Below, in pieces: positions 1 to 5,835 of a stretch of DNA of 7,272 nt. Numbering within the stretch: the first letter of the stretch is position 1; each line of letters opens with the position of its first letter. This stretch comes from Candidatus Endoriftia persephone str. Hot96_1+Hot96_2. Its GTDB lineage: Bacteria > Pseudomonadota > Gammaproteobacteria > Chromatiales > Chromatiaceae. Made by a program: the position numbers and the translations under genes. The notes beneath the pieces were generated by a model. It did not search any database, was not told the origin of the DNA, and worked only from the letters and a program-made list of their open reading frames with translations. The DNA lies in NCBI GenBank assembly GCA_000168735.1, contig AASF01002163.1:1-7272 (forward strand). Reading direction: 5' to 3'.

Positions 1-350
1 CCGGTGCTAGCAGCTCATAGGCAATCAGCTTGGGCACTACGTCAACGATACCGACGGTGAACTGCACCGGTCGGCCGGTCGGTTGGCCACGCAGCACTTC
101 GCCCAACTCTGCCCCCAGGGGCAAATATCTCCTCTGCGTAACTCTGCAACCAGTCGGCCGGTCTCGGTGAGTACCAAGTTGCGACCGCTTGCGCGAGAAT
201 AGTAGCGTACCCACAGCTTTCTTCGAGCTGGCGTAACTGGCCGCTGATGGTCTGCGGTGTCAAGTTCAGCAGTTCGCTGGCCCGAACCACGCCGCCTTCG
301 CGGGCGACGATCCAGAAGTAGTGCAAATGTTTGTAGTTCAGGTGTTTCAC
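1..350 (-). CDS. nhaR: NhaR, LysR-family regulator of Na+/H+ antiport (partial, frameshifted)
   Basis: LysR-type regulator that in E. coli activates nhaA in response to Na+. The visible part is the N-terminal winged helix-turn-helix and the start of the effector domain. It begins MKHLNYKHLHYFWIVAREGG and continues through LNLTPQTISGQLRQLEE, which follows E. coli NhaR closely (LNYxHLxYFW, LTPQTIxGQ). After about residue 45 the frame changes several times. Joining frames recovers LVLTETGRLVA, SYAEEIFAPG, AELGEVLRGQP and then VQFTVGIVDVVPKLIAYELL, the expected course of the family; each break looks like one extra base. I chose the GTG at 350-348 because homology starts there; a TTG at 398 would add an unsupported extension. 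The C-terminal roughly 200 residues lie beyond the left edge. It is divergent from hpf/yccA/nhaA, the classic position for a regulator of that cluster. Confidence 0.88.
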
Positions 351-486
351 GGCATCGATAAAACAGTTCGTTAAATTCGAAGTATAAGTCAGAAACAAAC
401 GAATATTATTGATTATTGTTACCTCCTAGACTGCTCTCCAGCCGCGCGAACCGCGATCAATATTTAACTGCCGGGGAGTGTTCTAT
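351..486. promoter_or_regulatory. nhaR / hpf divergent intergenic region
   Basis: This 136-base spacer separates the GTG of nhaR from the ATG of the HPF-like gene and should hold both promoters. Bases 361-420 are strikingly AT-rich compared with the GC-rich genes on either side. Within them is a perfect tandem 7-mer, ATTATTGATTATTG at 405-418. LysR-type regulators usually bind AT-rich imperfect palindromes in the spacer with their divergent target, so this is the natural place for an NhaR site; that is inference. I could not identify a convincing -35/-10 pair. A Shine-Dalgarno-like GGGGAG at 473-478 lies 8 bases before the ATG at 487 and supports that start. Confidence 0.4.
405..418. repeat. 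Tandem 7-bp repeat (ATTATTG)x2 in the nhaR/hpf spacer
   Basis: Two perfect adjacent copies of ATTATTG lie in the AT-rich core of the divergent spacer. The location fits a regulator-binding or DNA-bending element for NhaR, but direct repeats are not the usual LysR-type dyad and two copies of an AT-rich 7-mer can occur by chance. The repeat is seen directly; the role is a guess. Confidence 0.3.
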
Positions 487-869
487 ATGCACATCGAAAT
501 CCAATCACGGGGATCAGCCCCTCGACACCGCGCTGCGCGCGCACATCGAACGTCGGCTCGGCTTTGCACTCGGCCGATTCTCGAATCGGATCAACCCGGG
601 TCGAGGTGACCCTGAGTGATCTCAATGGTCCGCGTGGCGGTGTTGATCAGCACTGTCAGATCCGCGTGGCGGCCGGGCGGCTGCCGACTCTGGTGGTGGA
701 GGAAGACCGCGGCCGAGCTGGGGGCGGCCATCGAACAGTGCCGTCGATCGCTGTGGACGCAACCTGGCAGCGCCAGGTCAGCCGTGAACGCAATTTTTCC
801 CGTGTATGCATGGCGCGGTTGGCGAATGCGTCATCCATCTTGAACTGCTGTTTGAACCCAATTCGTTAA
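487..869 (+). CDS. HPF/RaiA-family ribosome-associated protein (frameshifted)
   Basis: Small ribosome-associated protein of the hibernation-promoting factor / sigma-54 modulation fold (beta-alpha-beta-beta-beta-alpha), which binds the 30S subunit in starvation or stress. The start MHIEIQSRG is followed, after a frame change near 510, by PLDTALRAHIERRLGFALGR and, after another near 590, by TRVEVTLSDLNGPRGG and QIRVAAGRLPTLVVEE. Further changes near 705, 740 and 772 recover AELGAAIEQC, VDRCGRNLA and RQVSRERN. The LSDxNGPxGGxD stretch and the RVEV strand are typical of the family. Deleting single bases gives a protein of roughly 110-125 residues, a normal size for the short form. A GGGGAG stands 8 bases before the ATG. 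The exact C-terminus is uncertain: 869 is the stop in the last supported frame, but a stop at 843 or 894 becomes possible if another indel exists. It lies 22 bases before the YccA-like gene, probably in one operon. Confidence 0.8.
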
Positions 870-891
870 ACCCCGTCAGGGAGAGATCGCT

Positions 892-1563
892 ATGAGTCGA
901 TTCGCTACCGCTGTCGCCCGACCGCAAGGCGCGGTCCTGGCGACCAACAAGGTCATCCGCAACACCTACATGCTGCTGTCGATGACCCTGGTGTTCAGCG
1001 CCGCCACCGCCGGCGTTTCGGTGCTGTTCAATCTGCCCCATCCGGGATTCATCATCACCCTGGTCGGGCTACTTCGGCCTGCTGTTCCTGACCAGCAAGT
1101 TCCGCGACAGCGCCCTGGGGCTGGTCTGCGTCTTTGCCCTGACCGGTTTCATGGGGATCACTCTCGGGCCGATCATCAACGCCTATCTCGGGTTACCCAA
1201 CGGTCCCGAACTGGTCATGACCGCACTCGGTTCGACCGGCGCCATCTTTCTCGGCCTGTCCGGGTATGCGTTGACCAGCCGCAAAGATTTCAGCTTCATG
1301 GACGGCTTTCTGATGGCCGGCATCCTGGTTGCCTTTCTGGCTGGTCTCGGTGCCATGCTGTTTGAGCTGCCGGGGCTGTCGCTCGCCGTCTCGGCGCTGT
1401 TCGTGCTGCTGATGTCCGGGCTGATCCTGTGGGAGACCAGCAACATCATCCACGGCGGTGAGACCAACTACATCATGGCGACCGTCGACCCTCTATGTCT
1501 CCATCTACAACCTGTTCACCCAGCCTGCTGCATCTGCTAGGGGCGTTCGGCGGTGACGAATAG
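892..1563 (+). CDS. yccA: YccA/Bax inhibitor-1 family integral membrane protein (frameshifted)
   Basis: Seven-helix inner-membrane protein of the BI-1/TMBIM family. E. coli YccA is a substrate and modulator of the FtsH membrane protease, and other family members act as pH-sensitive ion channels. The N-terminus MSRFATAVARPQGAVLATNK precedes the first helix (YMLLSMTLVFSAATAGVSVL). The family signature FMGITLGPIINAYL is intact, followed by helices around GSTGAIFLGLSGYALTSRKD, MAGILVAFLAGLGAMLF and SALFVLLMSGLILWETSNII. The C-terminus, after repair, reads TLYVSIYNLF, SLLHLLGAFGGDE and stop. Three single extra bases (one G in 1066-1068, G near 1487, C near 1520) account for all breaks; because they total three, start and stop stay in phase. 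The repaired length is about 222 residues, matching YccA (219). AGGGAG at 878-883 precedes the ATG by 8 bases. It is sandwiched between the HPF-like gene and nhaA. Choosing YccA over YbhL as the family name is moderately secure. Confidence 0.9.
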
Positions 1564-1580
1564 ACCAGCTGCCGAAGCAC

Positions 1581-1587
1581 GGAGGAG
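1581..1587 (+). promoter_or_regulatory. Strong Shine-Dalgarno for nhaA (GGAGGAG)
   Basis: GGAGGAG lies 4 bases before the ATG at 1592, in the 28-base gap after the yccA stop. It fixes the nhaA start at 1592 and implies efficient, independent translation initiation on a shared transcript. Confidence 0.7.
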
Positions 1588-1591
1588 CACC

Positions 1592-3059
1592 ATGCAACGT
1601 CCCAAGCTTCCGTTGCTGCCCCGTCGCGGGCGCGTCTTCCAGGCCCCCTGGGAGCGCGCCTTCGATCGGGTCATCACCCCTCTTCGAGGCGTTTATCCAC
1701 CGCCAGACCACCAGCGGACTGCTGCTCATGGGGGCCGCGCTGTTGGCCCTGGTGGCGGCCAACAGTCCCTGGGCGGGAAGCTATCAGCACCTTATCCATA
1801 CGGTCATAGGTGTCGACGTGGGTGGCTGGCGGTTGGAGAAATCGTTGCAGCACTGGATCAACGATGGGTTGATGGTGCTGTTCTTTTTCGTCGTCGGCCT
1901 GGAACTGAAACGGGAGGTGCTGGTCGGCGAACTGGCCGAATTGCGCCAGGCGGTGTTGCCCATATTTGCCGCCATCGGTGGCATGCTGGTGCCGGCATTG
2001 ATCTACTTCGCCCTCAACCCCGAGGGTGACGCCGCCCGCGGATGGGGCATCCCCATGGCCACCGATATCGCTTTCGCCATCGGTGTGCTGGTGCTGCTCG
2101 GTCCCCGCATACCCAAGGCGTTGATCACATTCCTGGTTGGCGCTGGCCATCGCCGACGATCTGGGCGCCGTGGTGGTGAGTCGCGCTCTTCTATACCGAC
2201 GCGCTGGTCTGGGAGGCCCTGGTCACCGCAGCCCGTACTGGCTAACGCGTCCTGGGTGTGGTCCTCAACCGGTGGCCGGGTGGTGCGCCGCACCAGCCCC
2301 TACCTGGTGGTCGGGGGTGCTACTCCTGGCTGGGCGCCTGCTCAAGGTCCGGGTGTCCACGGCCCACACTCGGCCGGGGGTATTCACGGGCGCTGACCAT
2401 CCCGGGCATTCCCGAAATACGATCCAGTCCGGTTCAGCGACTCGGTACGGGAGTTGATCGGTCGTTTTGACGCCAGCTACCGACCGGGTGAGAACATCAT
2501 GACCAACGTACAGATGCGGGCCATAGTCCAGGCGCTGGAGAACGGTGTGCGCCGGGTGGAGACGCCGCTACAGCGCCTTGAGCACGAACTGCACCTGCCG
2601 GTGGCGCTGCTGGTGATCCCGCTGTTTGCGCTGGCCAATGCCGGCATCCCCCTGGATCTGGCCGGCATGAGCGGCACCCTGGACCATCCGGTCACCCTCG
2701 GCGTGATGTTGGGGCTGGTGTTGGGCAAATTCCTGGGCATCGCCGGGATGAGCTGGCTGGCGATCCGGCTTGGTGTCGGCAGCCTGCCGGCCGGGACCCG
2801 CTTCAGCCAGATCGTCGGTGTGGGGCTGTTGGGCGGGATCGGGTTCACGATGTCCCTGTTCATCGCCGAGCTAGGTTTTGTCGGTCAACCGCAAGCATTG
2901 CTGATGGCTAAGACCGGCATCTTGGCCGCATCGGTGGTCGCCGGTGTGGCAGGCTGCGCCTGGCTGTGGTGGGTGAGTCATCGGGTTGCCACGCTGCAGG
3001 GCGAGCCGGCGAGTGACGCGACGGTGGCCGGTGTGCGCACCGGCCATGCCAACAGGTAG
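1592..3059 (+). CDS. nhaA: NhaA Na+/H+ antiporter (complete, frameshifted)
   Basis: Inner-membrane electrogenic antiporter that expels Na+ or Li+ in exchange for H+. The N-terminus contains APWERAFDRVITP and, after a break near 1680, FEAFIHRQTTSGLLLMGAAL. Ion-site residues are present: Asp in ATDIAFAIGVLVLLG (codon 2064-2066, equivalent to E. coli D133) and the Asp-Asp pair in LAIADDLGAVVV (codons 2155-2160, equivalent to D163/D164). The lysine equivalent to K300 appears in LGKFLGI (codon 2727-2729). Other typical stretches are ALENGVRRVETPLQRLEHEL, VIPLFALANAGIPLDLAG and GGIGFTMSLFIAELGF. Breaks near 1680, 2135 and 2172 are each one extra base; 2225-2440 holds a dense cluster in which the signal is only just readable (LLWLG, then GVF and ALTIP). 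The tail after WWVSHRVA is a polar extension of about 20 residues. Repaired length is about 485 residues, longer than E. coli NhaA (388) because of N- and C-terminal extensions and a longer central loop. It is last in the hpf-yccA-nhaA cluster and overlaps the convergent cobN end. Confidence 0.93.
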
Positions 3060-3524
3060 AGATATCCAGCAACAAAAAACAGCATCAGGGCGGCCACGAG
3101 CAATGTCTGGTAGTCGGTCTCCCTGGGGGGGACCCGCTCCAGCTTCTGCCCCTGGACGATCGGTTGGGCCGGCTGCGGGGCCGGTGCGGCCGGTTGCGGT
3201 TCGCTGGTCGCCGCTGTAGCGAAGCCGTAGCCAAGCTGCTCAGCTCTCCACATAGTTGGCAAAATCTTCGTTCTCGGTGACCACGTCAAAGCGGGCGGCG
3301 AGTTCGCGGTAGGTCTCGATGAGCTTCTCGATCGCCGCCTCGTCGGCCGCCCAGTAGCCCTCTTGCGGATGGCTTCGAGCATGCGTTCGGTAATCTGCGC
3401 CAGAGCGTGGACGTTGCTAGCCTCGACACCTCTCGCGCATATGGAGCTGGTATTTGTCCTCCACGTAGATCTCGTAGTAAGCCTGCCACTGGTCGTTACG
3501 TACGGCATTAAGGTCGACCACCTG
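2978..3524 (-). pseudogene. cobN: CobN-like cobaltochelatase subunit, C-terminal fragment
   Basis: CobN is the large subunit of the aerobic cobaltochelatase that inserts Co2+ into hydrogenobyrinate diamide; BchH/ChlH-type Mg-chelatase subunits are relatives. Only the extreme C-terminus is present. It starts at QVVDLNAVRNDQWQAYYEIY, continues VEDKYQLHMRE, then after a frame change SNVHALAQITERMLEAIRK, GYWAADEAAIEKLIETYREL, AARFDVVTENEDFANYVE and LGYGF. These match the end of the chelatase domain. A Pro/Ala/Gln-rich linker (PQPAAPAPQPAQP) and a single hydrophobic helix (LLVAALMLFFVAGYLYLLAW, about 3044-3103) follow, suggesting a membrane-tethered tail. Breaks near 3430, 3365 and 3245 shift the frame. 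More than 1000 N-terminal residues of a normal CobN are missing; the fragment begins where a sigma-factor reading frame stops matching. The stop at 2978 lies inside the 3' end of nhaA. It cannot be functional as drawn unless the junction is an artefact. Confidence 0.75.
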
Positions 3525-3607
3525 CGAACATAAAGCGCATCAAAGGCCGCTGTATCTCCGGCGCAGTAGCGCTGCATCAGGTTTTCATCGCTGGGATCCT
3601 GCATCAT
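3524..3607 (-). pseudogene. Sigma-70-family RNA polymerase factor, N-terminal fragment
   Basis: The reading frame opens MMQDPSDENLMQRYCAGDTA followed by AFDALY, the typical start of region 2 of an ECF-type sigma-70 factor (DExLMxRYxxGDxxAFxxLY). After about 28 residues similarity to a sigma factor ends abruptly and the DNA becomes the C-terminal part of CobN in a nearby frame. Promoter-recognition regions 2.4 and 4 are therefore absent. Two tandem ATG codons (3607-3605 and 3604-3602) are both possible starts; the upstream AGACGGA is a weak ribosome site. It lies 152 bases downstream of the yfbK-like gene on the same strand, and an ECF sigma next to a vWA lipoprotein is a plausible functional pair. 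Either it is a true deletion remnant or the junction is a misassembly. Confidence 0.65.
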
Positions 3608-3644
3608 TCCGTCTAATTCTTGCCATTAAGGAACCTGATATAGG

Positions 3645-3661
3645 GGCGGCCCGCGGCCGCC
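3645..3661. repeat. GC-rich perfect hairpin between yfbK-like gene and sigma fragment
   Basis: GGCGGCC-CGC-GGCCGCC forms a perfect 7-bp stem with a 3-base loop in the 152-base gap after the yfbK stop. It lacks a T-run on either strand, so it is not a canonical intrinsic terminator. It could attenuate transcription into the sigma gene or stabilise the yfbK mRNA end, or be a chance GC-rich palindrome. It contains overlapping SacII (CCGCGG) and NotI (GCGGCCGC) recognition sequences, which are natural-looking in GC-rich DNA. Confidence 0.4.
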
Positions 3662-3759
3662 GCATGTAATAGCCTGTCTTTACGAATGATGTCGGGCACG
3701 GCCCAACCTATGCGTAGACATGCGGGCAATGCCTGCTCATTGTGCGAACGGCTGTCTGT

Positions 3760-5455
3760 TCAAAGTTGGCCTGGCGGTTTCATAGGTGACAAATCCCGCG
3801 CCAGACCCGAGCAAACGGACAAATTCTACACGCTCTCCATCCGGGTCATTACCACGGGCACCCCGCGCCAGTTCAATCATTTCATCGTACCCCATATCCT
3901 TGAGGTATTTCCCGCCACGTAACGACTGACCGAAGGCGGCAACAGCGGCAGCGAAGCGGAAGTCGTCACTGCTGCTGGAGAGATCCTGGACGATCTGGCT
4001 GGCCAGGATTGGTGTCTCGATCAGCTCGCTCTCTGTCTCGCCTGGATGTTTGAAACGCAACTTCAGGAAGGCCAGCTCATCACTCTTACCGACGCTGCTT
4101 ACCTGCCCCTGTGCATAGCGGAGCGGTTCAATCCGCTGCCCAGTGCTCCCGCTCAGGCTGATCTCATACAGCGCGCTGATCGAGTGGCCGGCACCGATCT
4201 CCCCAGCATCGACCTTATCATTATTGAAATCCTCCCGGGCCAGCAGACGGTTTTCATAGCCCACGAGGCGATATTCGGTGACATATTCCGGGTTGAATTC
4301 AATCTGAATCTTCACATCCTTGGCCACCGTCTGCAGGGTTGGCACCCAGCTCTCTCACCAACACCTTGGCGCGCCTCCATCAGGCTGTCGATGTAGGCGT
4401 AGTTACCATCGCCCTGATCGGCGAGTTGCTCCATCAGATGGTCGTTGTAGTTGCCACCGCCAAAGCCGAGGGTGGTGAGGGCGATGCCTGCCTGGCGCTG
4501 CTGCTTGATCAGGTCGATCAACGCCTGATGGTTGACCGTGCCGACGTTGAAGTCACCGTCGGTGGCCAGGATGACCCGGTTGATGCCGCCCTCAATAAAC
4601 GCCTCACGGGCCTTCGCGTAGGCGAGCCGGATCCCCGCACCACCGTTGGTTGAGCCGCCCGCACTGAGTTGCTGTAGGGCCTGTTCGATGGTCGCCCTCT
4701 TGTTGCCTGGGGTAGGCTCTAACACCACCCCAGAGGCCCCGGCATAAACCACCAGACTGACCCGGTCATCCGCATCCAGACTGCGACTGAGCAGACGCAG
4801 CGAGCGCTTCAGCAGCGGCAGTTTGTCGGGCGAGTGCATGGAACCAGAGACATCCACCAGAAACACCCAGATTGGCGGGGGGCATTTCGGACTGCCCTGG
4901 GCTGCCAAGCTTTGATGCCGATACGCAGAAGCTTTGTCCTCCGGGTTCCAGGGGTTGGCAGCAACCTCGGTGGTAATACCAAACGGGGTGTCACGCTGTT
5001 CCGCTGCCATATCCTCATAATTGAAGTAGTTGATCATCTCCTCCACCCGCACCGCGTCCATCGGTGGCAGGCGCCCCTCGTTGAGGATGCGCCGCAAATT
5101 GGCATAGGAGGCGCTGTCCACGTCGATGCTGAAGGTAGAGACCGGGAACTCCGCCGCCCGTTTCAGGGCGGTTGTCTTTGAAGTGGGCATAGTTTTCCCG
5201 ATCAAGCGGTTCCGAGGGCGGACGGACGCTGGCATTGATGCCTGCGACCGGCTGGGCCATCAGCTTCATCTCATAGCGCCTCTTTGCCGGATCGGGCAGA
5301 AGCTGCTGAGGTTGATCCGCCATCACTTCCTCCATCTCGACCAGCGAGGGATGAACGGCAGTACTTTGGGGGCGTGAGGCCCGTTCTGAATTATGGATAG
5401 TGCAGGCCGCCAGCAATGAGAGGCTGAACACGGCAACGATGGGTTTGAGTTTCAT
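3760..5455 (-). CDS. yfbK: YfbK-family von Willebrand factor A lipoprotein (frameshifted)
   Basis: Envelope lipoprotein with a metal-binding vWA domain, of the YfbK family (N-terminal vWF_A-associated domain, VWA, C-terminal DUF3520); its cellular role is not well established. The N-terminus MKLKPIVAVFSLSLLAAC is a lipoprotein signal with lipobox LAAC and Cys18; Thr follows the Cys, so outer-membrane sorting is expected. A linker leads to FPVSTFSIDVDSASYANLRR and RLPPMDAVRVEEMINYFNYE, hallmarks of the family. The MIDAS residues are visible: DVSGSM (Asp codon 4854-4852, about residue 200), Thr in GGSTNGGAG and Asp in ATDGDFNVG. The C-terminal domain includes FNPEYVTEYRLVGYENRLLA and DDFRFAAAVAAFGQSLRGG. 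Breaks near 5170, 4935, 4905, 4875, 4370, 4345 and 3815 are each compatible with one extra base; the last moves the stop to 3760. Repaired length is about 560 residues, as in E. coli YfbK (575). AAGGAGA at 5467-5461 lies 5 bases before the ATG and fixes the start. Confidence 0.92.
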
Positions 5456-5486
5456 GGCTTTCTCCTTACCTGTTTTGATTAGATCC

Positions 5487-5502
5487 ATCCGTTAATACGG
5501 AT
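5487..5502. promoter_or_regulatory. Perfect palindrome ATCCGT-TAAT-ACGGAT upstream of yfbK
   Basis: A 16-base perfect inverted repeat (6-bp arms, 4-base spacer) sits 32 bases before the yfbK start, in the 75-base gap after the nhaA remnant. It could be a dimeric regulator operator or a small RNA hairpin in the yfbK leader. It has no following T-run in the minus direction, so a terminator is unlikely. Seen directly; function unknown. Confidence 0.4.
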
Positions 5503-5530
5503 CAGCTGGGGAGATGGGGTTAAATCGACC

Positions 5531-5799
5531 TCATTGATCCCTCAGCACTATCTCATAGGTGAAAAACAGCCAGAGGAACCCTGAAATCCCGGCAAGAAAA
5601 GAGGCAAAAATCATCCCGGTTTTGGCCATCAAAAAATCCTAAGCATGGAGGGTAAAGCAGTGAGCGCCGCAATCGCACACAGCATGAGCAGTACACCACT
5701 GGTGGTCTGGCGATGAATAAATGCATCGAGGGGTGTTAACACAGGGTCAAAGGCCTTTTCCCATGGAGCGACATACTCTTTTTCGATCAGTTTTTTCAT
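5531..5799 (-). pseudogene. nhaA: Second nhaA, reduced to its N- and C-terminal ends
   Basis: A 56-codon frame from the ATG at 5799 reads MKKLIEKEYVAPWEKAFD, PVLTPLDAFIHRQTTSG, VLLMLCAIAALT, the conserved N-terminus of NhaA, then ALPSMLRIF and a TGA at 5631-5629. In the next frame LMAKTGMIFASFLAGISGF and LWLFF follow, the conserved last helix of NhaA, ending at 5531. The complete nhaA at 1592-3059 has the same two motifs (APWERAFDRVITP with FEAFIHRQTTSG; LMAKTGILAASVVAG) separated by about 1.2 kb, whereas here they are separated by 27 bases. All ion-binding aspartates and the lysine are missing, so antiport is impossible. One T added to (or two removed from) the T6 run at the junction would fuse the parts into an 89-residue protein with about two membrane helices. 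It starts 37 bases after the CPA2 antiporter stop, in the same direction. Low similarity outside the motifs shows it is a diverged paralogue, not a recent duplicate. Confidence 0.85.
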
Positions 5800-5835
5800 C
5801 AAAAAACATCAGATGTGGATAACACTGGAAGTCCA

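Noticed and set aside
351..398. Upstream TTG at 398 as the nhaR start
   Set aside because: The added 16 residues have no NhaR similarity and run into the AT-rich spacer; the GTG at 350 aligns with the family start.
892..1563. Programmed ribosomal frameshifting in yccA and other genes
   Set aside because: Breaks occur at unrelated sites in every gene, without a shared slippery heptamer or a consistent downstream structure; sequence error is simpler.
1674..2150. 158-residue minus-strand open frame opposite nhaA
   Set aside because: It is antisense to strongly conserved NhaA sequence, is His/Gln-rich with no recognisable domain, and has no ribosome site; a GC-driven shadow frame.
3651..3660. 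Adjacent SacII and NotI recognition sequences as a cloning linker or vector scar
   Set aside because: They arise from a GC-rich palindrome in an intergenic region, and both flanks read as ordinary bacterial DNA; no vector sequence is recognisable.
3686..3922. Plus-strand 78-codon frame near the yfbK 3' end
   Set aside because: It mostly overlaps the conserved C-terminus of YfbK and has no visible domain or ribosome site.
4339..4653. Plus-strand open frame opposite yfbK with an Asp/Val-rich product
   Set aside because: It is the complement of the conserved vWA domain of YfbK, with no family resemblance of its own.
5800..5835. ACATCTGATGT followed by a T-run (minus strand) as an intrinsic terminator after the CPA2 gene
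   Set aside because: The stem would be only 3-5 bp with a 1-5 base loop, too weak for a terminator, and it runs into the nhaA-remnant start.
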